A stretch of 64,000 nt of DNA, from assembly GCA_031291235.1 (NCBI GenBank), contig JARLJL010000006.1:523940-587939 (forward strand), in the 5' to 3' direction. Under the pieces are notes generated by a model, which saw nothing but the letters and a program-made list of their open reading frames with translations, was not told the origin of the DNA and made no database searches. Position 1 is the first letter of the stretch. The number at the start of each line of letters is the position of its first letter. Made by a program: the position numbers and the translations under genes. The stretch is from Sulfuriferula sp. Lineage in GTDB: Bacteria; Pseudomonadota; Gammaproteobacteria; Burkholderiales; Sulfuriferulaceae. This document shows positions 55,809-63,757 of this stretch, in pieces.

Positions 55809-57965
55809 ATGTCATCATTACTCGACGGATTAAATCCGGAACAACTCGCCGCGGTCACCCTGCCGCACCAATCGGCGCTGATCCTGGCAGGTGCAGGCAG
55901 CGGCAAGACGCGCGTGCTCACCACGCGCATCGCATGGCTGCTGCAGACCGGACAGGTATCGCCGCTGGGCATCCTCGCCGTGACCTTTACCAACAAGGCC
56001 GCCAAGGAAATGCAGACGCGCTTATCCAGCATGCTGCCGATCAACACTCGCGGCATGTGGATAGGCACCTTCCACGGGCTGGCGAACCGGCTGCTGCGCA
56101 CCCATCACCACGAAGCCGCGCTGCCGCAGCTGTTCCAGATCCTCGACAGCGCCGACCAGTTGTCGGCGATCAAGCGGCTGCTCAAGTCGATGAACGTCGA
56201 CACCGAGAAATTTGAGCCAAAGAAAGTGCAGAACTTCATCAACGGCAACAAGGATAGCGGCGTGCGCGCCCAGCATGTCGATGTGTACGACCCGTACACC
56301 CGCCGTCTGGTCGAATTCTATGCGGCCTACGACGAGCAGTGCAACCGCGAGGGCGTTGTGGACTTTGCCGAACTGCTGTTGCGCAGCGAGGAATTGCTGG
56401 CGCGCAACGAAGCCCTGCGCCGCCATTATCAGGAGCGTTTCCGCTACATCCTGGTAGACGAATTCCAGGACACCAACCGCCTGCAATACCGCTGGCTCAA
56501 GCACTTTGCCGGGGCGGATTCCGCGCTGATGGCGGTGGGCGACGATGACCAGTCGATCTACGCGTTCCGCGGCGCGCACACCGGCAACATGAACGAATTC
56601 CAGCGCGATTTTGCGCACGACAACATCATCAAGCTGGAGCAGAATTACCGTAGCCACGGCAACATCCTCGACGCCGCCAACGCGCTGATCAGCCAGAACC
56701 CGGCGCGGCTGGGCAAGAACCTGTGGACGTCCGCCGATGCAGGCGAGCCCATCCGCGTTTACCTGGCCTACAACGATCAGGAAGAAGCGCATTTCATCGC
56801 TGAGGAATCGCAGGCGCTGCACCGCGAAGGCATCGCGCTCAACGACATGGCCGTACTGTACCGCTCTAACGCCCAATCGCGGGTGCTGGAGCACGCCCTG
56901 TTCAGCGCCGGCATCCCCTACAAGGTCTACGGCGGCCTGCGCTTCTTCGAACGCCAGGAGGTCAAGCACGCGCTGGCTTATCTGCGCCTGCTCGCCAACC
57001 CGGACGACGACGGCGCCTTTACCCGCGTGGTGAATTTCCCCACCCGTGGCATCGGCGCGCGCAGTCTGGAGCAGCTCATCGACGCCGCACAGCAGAGCGC
57101 ATCCAGCCTGTGGCACGCCGCCAGCGCCAAGGCCGGCGATGCGCCGACCAGCAAAGGGCTGTCAGGCTTTGTTCAACTTATCCGCAGCATGCAGGAGGCC
57201 ACCCTCGGCGTCACCCTGCCCGAGGCCATCGAGCACATCCTGCAAGCCAGCGGATTGATGGCGCATTATGTGGCGGAAAAGGACGGCCAGGATCGCGTCG
57301 ACAACCTCAACGAACTGATCAACGCCGCCACCGTGTTCATCAACGACCCCGACGCACTGGCCGACGCCGCCGACAATGGCGGGCTGATGGCCAGCTTCCT
57401 CGCCCATGCCGCGCTCGAAGCCGGCGTGCATCAGGCCGGCGAAGGCCACGACGCACTGCAGCTAATGACCGTGCACGCCGCCAAGGGGCTGGAGTTTCAC
57501 GCAGTATTCCTCACCGGACTGGAAGAAGGCCTGTTCCCCAGCGAGCAGTCCATCGGCGAGCAGAGCGGCATCGAAGAAGAACGCCGCCTGATGTACGTCG
57601 CCATCACCCGCGCGCGCCGCCGCCTGTATATCAGCCACGCGCAAAGCCGCATGCTGCACGGCCAGACCCGCTACGGCATCCCGTCGCGCTTCCTCGGCGA
57701 GATCCCGATGGAACTGCTGAAACCGATCAACAAGGGCTATGCGCCCGATGCCGACATTTACGCCGCACCCGTTGCCCGCGCCGCCCAGCAGCACAGCAGC
57801 TCGCCCTGGCGCATGGGCATGAGCGTGCGCCACGCCAAATTCGGTGTCGGCGTGGTGATCAACGTCGAAGGCCAGGGCCCCGACACTCGCGTGCAGATCA
57901 ACTTCGGCGGCGCGCATGGGGTAAAATGGCTGGCACTGGAATACGCCAAACTCGAAGCCGCCTGA
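55809..57965 (+). CDS. uvrD: DNA helicase II UvrD
   Basis: 718-residue superfamily 1A helicase for mismatch and excision repair. MSSLLDGLNPEQLAAVTLPHQSALILAGAGSGKTRVLTTRIAWLL (Walker A), VDEFQDTNRLQY (Walker B), VGDDDQSIYAFRGA, QNYRSHGNI and TVHAAKGLEFHAVFLTGLEEGLFPSEQS are all in place; the C-terminal Tudor-like domain ends the protein. The ATG at 55809 removes ten residues of a longer reading to give the family start. Confidence 0.96.
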   Translation: MSSLLDGLNPEQLAAVTLPHQSALILAGAGSGKTRVLTTRIAWLLQTGQVSPLGILAVTFTNKAAKEMQTRLSSMLPINTRGMWIGTFHGLANRLLRTHHHEAALPQLFQILDSADQLSAIKRLLKSMNVDTEKFEPKKVQNFINGNKDSGVRAQHVDVYDPYTRRLVEFYAAYDEQCNREGVVDFAELLLRSEELLARNEALRRHYQERFRYILVDEFQDTNRLQYRWLKHFAGADSALMAVGDDDQSIYAFRGAHTGNMNEFQRDFAHDNIIKLEQNYRSHGNILDAANALISQNPARLGKNLWTSADAGEPIRVYLAYNDQEEAHFIAEESQALHREGIALNDMAVLYRSNAQSRVLEHALFSAGIPYKVYGGLRFFERQEVKHALAYLRLLANPDDDGAFTRVVNFPTRGIGARSLEQLIDAAQQSASSLWHAASAKAGDAPTSKGLSGFVQLIRSMQEATLGVTLPEAIEHILQASGLMAHYVAEKDGQDRVDNLNELINAATVFINDPDALADAADNGGLMASFLAHAALEAGVHQAGEGHDALQLMTVHAAKGLEFHAVFLTGLEEGLFPSEQSIGEQSGIEEERRLMYVAITRARRRLYISHAQSRMLHGQTRYGIPSRFLGEIPMELLKPINKGYAPDADIYAAPVARAAQQHSSSPWRMGMSVRHAKFGVGVVINVEGQGPDTRVQINFGGAHGVKWLALEYAKLEAA

Positions 57966-57966
57966 C

Positions 57967-59418
57967 ATGCTCACGACACTCACCCTTATTGCCGCTCTCG
58001 TCGCCGTTGCCCTGCTGATCTGGCTGGCGTTACGAATCAACGCCCTGCAAAGCACACTGGCGCAGCTCCCCGCCCAGCTCGACGCCGGACTGGAACAGCG
58101 CCACCGCGCCATGTTGAGCGACCTGCACCAGGGGCTGGGCACACAGTCCGACCGCACCCATAACGCGCTGAACGACGTCTCCGACCGCCTGCGCACGCTG
58201 GTCAGTACCGAGCTGGCCTCCACGCGCAGCGCGGTTCAGACGCTGCAACTGGAGCAATCCACCCAGCTCGCCACCAACCGCGAGGCGATGAGCACCGCCA
58301 TGCACGCGCTGGCGCAATCGCAGGCGACCGAGCTGGCCAATAGCCGCGCCGCGCTCAACCAGCAGCTGGGCGAATTTGCCGCCGGGCTGCAGACCGCGCA
58401 GGCCGAATTCCTCAGCAAGACCCTGCAAACACTGGCCGAACAGGCCCGCGCCGAGCAGGCGCTGATCCAGACCACCATGCAGCAGGCCAGCGCCCAGCTC
58501 GCCGCCGCCGTGGAAACGCTGGCCAAGGGCGTCGACACCCGGCTGGCGGAAATCTCCGGCAAAGTCACCGAGCGCCTGGACGACGGCTTCAAGAAAACCA
58601 ACGAGACCTTTGCCAACGTCATGGCGCGCCTCGCCACCATCGACGAAGCGCAGAAAAAGATCGACGGCCTCACCACCAACGTCGTCACGCTGCAGGAATT
58701 ATTGGGCGACAAACGCTCGCGCGGCGCTTACGGCGAAGTGCAGCTGGAAGGCCTGGTGCGCAACATCCTGCCGCCCGACGCCTACGAATTCCAGGCCACG
58801 CTGTCCAACGGCAGCCGCGCCGACTGCATGCTGGTACTGCCCGAGCCGACCGGACGCGTCGCCGTCGATTCCAAATTCCCGCTGGAAAACTACACCCGCA
58901 TGTTCTCGCGCGAAACGGCAGAGGCCGACCGCACCGCCGCCACCCGCGCGTTCAAGGCCGACGTCAAGAAACACGTCGACGACATCGCCAGCAAGTACAT
59001 CATCGAGGGCGAAACCTCCGACGGCGCCGTGATGTTCATCCCCGCCGAAGCTGTGTTTGCCGAGATCCACGCCTACCACGGCGATCTGGTCGAATACGCC
59101 ATGTCGCGCCGGGTGTGGATCGTGTCACCAACCACGCTGATGGCCGTGCTCAACACCGCCCGCGCCGTGATCAAGGACGTCGAAACCCGCCGCCAGGTGC
59201 ATATCATCAAGGACGAGCTGTCCAAGCTGGGCAAGGATTTCGCCCGCTTCGACACGCGCATGAAGAAGCTCGCCGACCACATCCGCCAGGCCAACGAAGA
59301 CGCCGCCGAAGTCCACATCAGCAGCCAGAAAATCAGCAAACGCTTCAGCCAGATAGAGTCGGTCGACCTCGAGCACCTGCGTGCGCCCACCCCGCCATTA
59401 CTGCCTGACGAAGACTAA
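57967..59418 (+). CDS. rmuC: DNA recombination protein RmuC
   Basis: 483 residues: an N-terminal membrane segment (LIAALVAVALLIWLAL), about 180 residues of coiled coil, then the nuclease-like domain KRSRGAYGEVQLEGLVRNILPPDAYEF, GRVAVDSKFPLENYTRM and FIPAEAVFAEI, with the restriction-like D...K residues. It limits recombination at inverted repeats. It starts 1 bp after the uvrD stop, so the two are one operon. Confidence 0.95.
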   Translation: MLTTLTLIAALVAVALLIWLALRINALQSTLAQLPAQLDAGLEQRHRAMLSDLHQGLGTQSDRTHNALNDVSDRLRTLVSTELASTRSAVQTLQLEQSTQLATNREAMSTAMHALAQSQATELANSRAALNQQLGEFAAGLQTAQAEFLSKTLQTLAEQARAEQALIQTTMQQASAQLAAAVETLAKGVDTRLAEISGKVTERLDDGFKKTNETFANVMARLATIDEAQKKIDGLTTNVVTLQELLGDKRSRGAYGEVQLEGLVRNILPPDAYEFQATLSNGSRADCMLVLPEPTGRVAVDSKFPLENYTRMFSRETAEADRTAATRAFKADVKKHVDDIASKYIIEGETSDGAVMFIPAEAVFAEIHAYHGDLVEYAMSRRVWIVSPTTLMAVLNTARAVIKDVETRRQVHIIKDELSKLGKDFARFDTRMKKLADHIRQANEDAAEVHISSQKISKRFSQIESVDLEHLRAPTPPLLPDED

Positions 59419-59430
59419 ACCATTACATTC

Positions 59431-59463
59431 GTAGGATGGGTAGAGCAAAGCGAAACCCATCAG
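59431..59463 (+). repeat. REP-like repeat, copy 1
   Basis: Starts gtaggatgggt, ends gcgaaacccatca. The arms gatgggt / acccatc form a hairpin. Copy 2 at 60588-60619 differs by only one base plus the end. This repeat type is common as an extragenic element in betaproteobacteria. Confidence 0.85.
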
Positions 59464-59483
59464 CAAAGATCAAGGAAACCACC

Positions 59484-59786
59484 ATGACCGAGCCCATAGA
59501 ACTGATGCGCGCCAAACTCAACACCGAAACCGCCAAAGCCGACTGGACCGAGCTGCGCCCCTTCTTCGCCAAAGGCCAGCTGATCAAGGTCGATAACCGC
59601 CTCGACCTGATCGACGTCGCCGCGCACATTGCTGCTGATGACACCGACAGCGTGCGCGAGTGGATGATGAGCGGCCAGCTGGTCAAGCTTGATGACGAAA
59701 CGGCAATGGACTGGGAAGAACGCAAACCGGCGATCTGGACGGTGGTGCTGGCACCGTGGATATTGGTGCAGGAGCGTGGGCATTGA
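59484..59786 (+). CDS. DUF2288 family protein
   Basis: 100 residues: MTEPIELMRAKLNTETAKADWTELRPFFAKGQLIKVDNRLDLIDVAAHIAADDTDSVREWMMSGQLVKLDDE, followed by a Trp-rich end, matches the DUF2288 family of small cytoplasmic proteins with unknown function. The ATG at 59484 has AAGGAA 7 nt upstream. A REP-like repeat sits just before it. Confidence 0.85.
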   Translation: MTEPIELMRAKLNTETAKADWTELRPFFAKGQLIKVDNRLDLIDVAAHIAADDTDSVREWMMSGQLVKLDDETAMDWEERKPAIWTVVLAPWILVQERGH

Positions 59787-59880
59787 GCCTAAGATGTTTT
59801 AATCGTAATAGAATTCTATTCTTTGTTGTAATGTTTAGTAGGGCCGACCCTGAATTTCCTTAATAAAATTGGACGTAGGA

Positions 59881-60591
59881 ATGGAAAAAAATAATATATC
59901 GCCCGAAAAAATTACTAAGCCTATTCAACTCCTAGGGGCTTGGCTTGTTGGTTTGCTTGCAATCGATGGAACATTTTTAATAGCAGCTAAGAGTATGGAT
60001 TTGGCATCATGGCAATCTGGTGCATTGACAATCGCTGCTATTGTAAATGTTCCTCTATTCATTGGAGCCCTATTCCTTCTTCAGACTAAATTTAGACCAG
60101 AACTGCAAGAGGATTCTTACTACTCTACGTACCTTAATAATCGAACAAACGAAGTCATGAAGGTTCCTAAAACAGAGCTGCTGCATGATCAATTACTTTC
60201 CAAAATTAATCATTTAGAAAGCAAGTTGAAAAAATCAGAATACGCTTTAAATGACTCAAAGATTTCTAAACTGTCTTATGGGGTTAACATACACCTAGAC
60301 AAAGAGGTTGATACTAAAGTTGAAAATAAGCTTGACGAGCTGGGTATCCAAATAGTTAGATTGTTTGGGGGAGAATCTAATAAACCAGATAATCTTATAG
60401 TTGCAATAAATTCTCAGTTGCCGATTGATGTGGAAAATGAAGTGTTACTCATGGCAAAGGATTTAGGATTTGAGTACTACTCTTATATAGAACCCTTTGA
60501 AGAAACAGAAGAAGATGTTCTTTTTGGCGCCTACGGAAAACCCGAAGGAAAAATATCAATAAAAGTGCCTAAGGCAGCCCGTAGCCCGTAG
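59881..60591 (+). CDS. Two-TM, coiled-coil orphan protein in AT-rich DNA
   Basis: 236 residues: two membrane segments (about 17-38 and 48-70), a linker (LQTKFRPELQEDSYYSTYLNN), a coiled coil near 100-130 (LLSKINHLESKLKKSEYAL), and a soluble alpha/beta C-terminal domain (VDTKVENKLDELGIQIVRLFGG). The start is uncertain (ATG 59881 or TTG 59869; no clean ribosome site). DNA is far more AT-rich than its neighbours. The last codons and the stop lie in the REP-like repeat copy 2, so the true C-terminus may have been altered. The membrane plus sensor-like layout resembles effector proteins, but no family is recognised. Confidence 0.65.
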   Translation: MEKNNISPEKITKPIQLLGAWLVGLLAIDGTFLIAAKSMDLASWQSGALTIAAIVNVPLFIGALFLLQTKFRPELQEDSYYSTYLNNRTNEVMKVPKTELLHDQLLSKINHLESKLKKSEYALNDSKISKLSYGVNIHLDKEVDTKVENKLDELGIQIVRLFGGESNKPDNLIVAINSQLPIDVENEVLLMAKDLGFEYYSYIEPFEETEEDVLFGAYGKPEGKISIKVPKAARSP

Positions 60592-60619
60592 GATGGGTTG
60601 AGCAAAGCGAAACCCATCA
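60588..60619 (+). repeat. REP-like repeat, copy 2
   Basis: Same sequence as copy 1 at 59431 apart from t for a after the first arm. It supplies the stop codon of the upstream gene and lies 31 bp before a truncated REP-associated transposase. Confidence 0.85.
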
Positions 60620-60649
60620 AAACCACCAACCTCTGCTACGATACCGCCC

Positions 60650-60709
60650 ATGGCAAACTATCGACGAAACTTTGTTGCGGGCGGCAGCTTCTTTTTCACC
60701 GTGCAGGCG
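60650..60709 (+). pseudogene. N-terminal fragment of a REP-associated tyrosine transposase
   Basis: The first 20 codons (MANYRRNFVAGGSFFFTVQA) match the start of RAYT/TnpA-REP proteins. The reading then enters the left end of the IS110-bearing palindromic sequence at 60712 and is lost; no later RAYT part is found beyond the element. REP copies on the left support the assignment. Confidence 0.7.
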
Positions 60710-60754
60710 ACGGGGTCAGTTCTCACATTCCAACAAATTGTTGAATGTGAGAAC

Positions 60755-60985
60755 TCGTATCATTCCCCCGCCACCTCAAGTAACGTTGATAGTAAACTAA
60801 TCATCGTGATTGAGCAGGCTGAGTCGGGAGACATCGGCTAGACTTTAGGTCAGTCCCTTTGGGATTAAACCTGTGGGTCAGATAGGTGCCCCGGCTCATT
60901 TCACGTTTATCACAAACCGAACGGTAACTTAGGTCAGCTTGGCTACTTGCCAAGTCAGAGCCTGCATACGAGGAAGGTTAAAACG
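60755..60985 (+). ncRNA. Candidate bridge RNA region of the IS110 element
   Basis: About 230 bp with no convincing gene between the left palindrome and the transposase start. It holds several short potential stems, such as gcttggctacttgccaag near 60937. IS110 transposases use a structured bridge RNA encoded in the non-coding left end; that this one does is inference from position and length. Confidence 0.4.
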
Positions 60986-62008
60986 ATGAATCAGGCCATG
61001 CAAGTCATTGCCACCTTTGTGGGTATCGATGTCTCCAAACGTAAACTGGATATTGCCGTACTCTTGAACGGCAAGATCAAATCCAAAGTCGTAGCCAATG
61101 ATCCATCCGGCTTTGCCCAACTGGATAACTGGCTGCGCGAACGTAATATCAGCCATCACAACGCACACCTCTGCCTTGAAGCGACCGGCCCTTACAGTGA
61201 GCAGGCCGCACTGGCCTTGGTCAGCTACGGTTGGATCATCAGTGTGGTTAATCCTGCGCGTATCAAAGGTTTTGCGCAGAGCGATCTGGTACGCAACAAA
61301 ACCGACCGGGCCGATGCTGCGCTACTCGCACGGTTCTGTGCAGCCATGCGCCCCAGCGTCTGGACACCGCCCAGCCCAGCCTATCGCCAACTGCGCGCCA
61401 TGGTAGAACGCCTGCAAGCACTAAAAGACATGCACCAGCAGGAAGCCAACCGGTTGGAAGCGCATCACGCCAGTGGTGAAATCACAGTTCTCCCCAATAT
61501 TGAGAGTCATATTGCCTGGTTAGCCAAGGAGATCGCTGAATTACAACGCGCGATCAACGATCATATCGACGGCCATCCCGAACTGAAACAGGATGCCGAG
61601 CTGATTGCCAGTATTCCCGGCATAGGAGAAGTAACCGTGGCCAAGGTGCTGGCGTATGCAGGCGATATCCGACGCTTTGCCAATGGCAAGGCACTGGCAG
61701 CCTTCATCGGCGTATCGCCGCGTCAGCGGCAATCAGGCAGCTCGGTCAAAGGCCGCACCATGATTTCCCGAACCGGCCATGCAGATTTGAGGAAAGCCTT
61801 GTATATGCCGGGCATGGTGGCGCTACGCCATAATACGGTGCTGCAAGCATTTGGGGAAAGAATGAAGGCTAACGGGCTGGTGCCGAAGGCGGTCATCGGC
61901 GCAGCCATGCGTAAGCTCGTCCATATCATCTATGGTGTGGTGAAGTCAGGCAGGCCGTTTGATGCCAATTTCAGTCATAACAGGCTTGCTTTTCAAGACG
62001 GTATCTGA
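60986..62008 (+). CDS. IS110-family DEDD transposase
   Basis: 340 residues starting MNQAMQVIATFVGIDVSKRKLDIAV. The RuvC-like acidic set is visible in GIDVSK, CLEATGPYSEQAA and KTDRADAALLARF; the C-terminal transposase-20 domain has the helix-hairpin-helix IPGIGEVTVAKVLAYAG and the Ser motif GRTMISRTGHADLRKALY. Length and motifs are intact, so it may be active. AGGAAGG precedes the ATG at 60986 by 8 nt. Confidence 0.94.
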   Translation: MNQAMQVIATFVGIDVSKRKLDIAVLLNGKIKSKVVANDPSGFAQLDNWLRERNISHHNAHLCLEATGPYSEQAALALVSYGWIISVVNPARIKGFAQSDLVRNKTDRADAALLARFCAAMRPSVWTPPSPAYRQLRAMVERLQALKDMHQQEANRLEAHHASGEITVLPNIESHIAWLAKEIAELQRAINDHIDGHPELKQDAELIASIPGIGEVTVAKVLAYAGDIRRFANGKALAAFIGVSPRQRQSGSSVKGRTMISRTGHADLRKALYMPGMVALRHNTVLQAFGERMKANGLVPKAVIGAAMRKLVHIIYGVVKSGRPFDANFSHNRLAFQDGI

Positions 62009-62066
62009 CTCCAGTTGCCATGAAGCTAGTTTGAGGTAAATGTTGGAATGTGAGAACTGACCCCCG

Positions 62067-62249
62067 TTGCGTAACACGGTGCTGCAAGTGTTTGGGGAAA
62101 GAATGAAGGCAAACGGGCTGGTGCCGAAGGCGGTTATCGGAGCAGCTATGCGTAAGCTCGTTCATATCATCTATGGCGTGGTGAAGTCAGGCAGGCCGTT
62201 TGATGCCAATTTCAGTCATAACGGGCTTGCTTTTCAAGACGGTATCTGA
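62067..62249 (+). pseudogene. Duplicate 3' end of an IS110 transposase
   Basis: 60 codons that repeat the end of the neighbouring transposase with only scattered base changes (MRNTVLQVFGERMKANGLVPKAV to AFQDGI). It is a second, truncated copy, flanked on both sides by ctgacccccgttgcgt (62057 and 62248). Confidence 0.9.
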
Positions 62250-62264
62250 CCCCCGTTGCGTGAC

Positions 62265-62405
62265 TGGTTGGCGCATTATTTGTTCGATACCATCAAGGAA
62301 GTGCAAAACTTTGCGACTCGCTGGTTATGGACTTACAATAACGAACGACCAAACACAGCGATTGGCGGTATTCCGCCTAAATACAAACTCGCCATGGCCG
62401 CTTAA
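62265..62405 (+). pseudogene. C-terminal remnant of an IS3-family transposase
   Basis: 47 codons reading WLAHYLFDTIKEVQNFATRW, then LWTYNNERPNTAIGGIPPKY and KLAMAA with stop, the integrase-core tail of IS3 OrfB proteins. The upstream part of the gene is absent, replaced by the IS110 copy. Confidence 0.85.
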
Positions 62406-62473
62406 CCTCTACTTTAACTACGATTATTAATGGGGGGATTACCATACGTTCTGGAGCAAGGACAGTGAAATCA

Positions 62474-63622
62474 TTAAACTCTAACTAACTGCATCAATGG
62501 CTCAAATCTTAATAACGCAGGCCTCCTGCCAGACGCCTCTTCAGCAAGAATTATTAGTCCATTATCTAACAGGACTCTAGTAAATCTGGCCGCACTCGCA
62601 CTTGGAATTCCACTCTGATTGGTAAATTTATTATTCCTAAACACTGGATTTGTAAACATAAAATCGAGGGCATTCACACTCCACTTTGACGCCAAAAGAC
62701 TACTGAATTTTATCTTCATTTCTTCATACAAAGAACTAATGTTTTCCGCAATTTCTAAATTGCGAATCGCTTGATCTTCTACCGCCCCTAAAAAAAATAT
62801 GCACCAACTTGTCCAATCATCATGCTCCGAAACTCTCCTCATCGAGTCAATATACATATCTTTATTTTCTTCAAAATATCCACTTATATAATAATGTGGT
62901 GCAGTAATCACCCCTAGTTTCCAAAGCATCAATGTGATAAGCATTCTTCCAATACGACCATTTCCGTCCTTAAATGGATGTAAGGCCTCAAACTCAACAT
63001 GTGCAATAGCTGCTTTTATTAGTACTGGATCAGGAGATTTCTCAATATATTTAAAAAGGCTATCTAAACCCTCTTGCAGTCTTTCTGGACTAACGGGGAC
63101 GAATAAAATATTTCTTTTATTTTTTTCAGCAAGATAATTTTGTTCTATTTTGTATTGTCCAGGTGATTTCGACGCACCACGCCCCCATGACAATAATTGC
63201 TGGTGAGCAGCCTTAAGTAAAAATTGAGATAACGGCTGACCACTCTCTATAGCTTTCTGTGCGTTTTTAAGAGCTCTTTGATATAAAATTGTTTCAATGA
63301 CTTCTGACCTAATATCAGCTGCACTAGCAACATCCTCATCGTAATCAGCCTCGTATTGGAGAATTTCATCCATAGTGCTGACCGTTCCTTCCATTCTAGA
63401 AGAAATCACCGCCTCTTGATTGCGTAGAGGCGCTAGTAGAATTTCGCTGTTATGCATGCTTTTTAACATTTGGTCATAACGTGCGATTGCATCAGTGGCT
63501 TTTACTAGCTGCCCAACCAACTTTCCGTAATCGAGGTTTATTGGCGGAAACTTGTTATAGTGATACTTTACTGCGCCATCAAAATTCAACTCTGTCGTAG
63601 AAATAGACAAATCAGCCTCCAT
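62474..63622 (-). CDS. Fic family AMP-transferase
   Basis: 382 residues with the complete active motif H215-P-F-K-D-G-N-G-R-I-G-R226. The N-terminal inhibitory motif S74-x-x-x-E78-G79 (SSRMEG) is present, so the enzyme is autoinhibited (class II). A Fic_N-like region precedes it and a winged-helix-like C-terminus follows (IPSASAARFTRVLLDNGLIILAE). It should attach AMP to Ser/Thr/Tyr of an unknown protein. DNA is AT-rich, next to IS debris and a tandem repeat, indicating an acquired gene. Confidence 0.93.
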   Translation of the reverse strand: MEADLSISTTELNFDGAVKYHYNKFPPINLDYGKLVGQLVKATDAIARYDQMLKSMHNSEILLAPLRNQEAVISSRMEGTVSTMDEILQYEADYDEDVASAADIRSEVIETILYQRALKNAQKAIESGQPLSQFLLKAAHQQLLSWGRGASKSPGQYKIEQNYLAEKNKRNILFVPVSPERLQEGLDSLFKYIEKSPDPVLIKAAIAHVEFEALHPFKDGNGRIGRMLITLMLWKLGVITAPHYYISGYFEENKDMYIDSMRRVSEHDDWTSWCIFFLGAVEDQAIRNLEIAENISSLYEEMKIKFSSLLASKWSVNALDFMFTNPVFRNNKFTNQSGIPSASAARFTRVLLDNGLIILAEEASGRRPALLRFEPLMQLVRV

Positions 63623-63757
63623 TTGTTACTAAAAATTGTTAACTTTTTAACATCAAATTCGATAGACATCAATATATTTAATTTAAATTAAATCTAAATC
63701 CTGGTTGTTTACAAATTTCTATAGATATTAAGAGAAGAATCAAACCGATTTTATGAG

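Larger units (their letters stand above)
60712..62064 (+). mobile_element. IS110-family element inside a long inverted repeat
   Basis: A 24-bp sequence beginning ggggtcagttctcac at 60712-60735 recurs as its exact reverse complement at 62041-62064. A third, slightly damaged inverted copy (gaatgtgagaact) lies at 60742-60754 and pairs with the left copy. Between them are a 230-bp non-coding left region and one transposase gene. IS110 elements usually lack terminal inverted repeats, so the repeat may be the palindromic target split by insertion. Confidence 0.75.
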
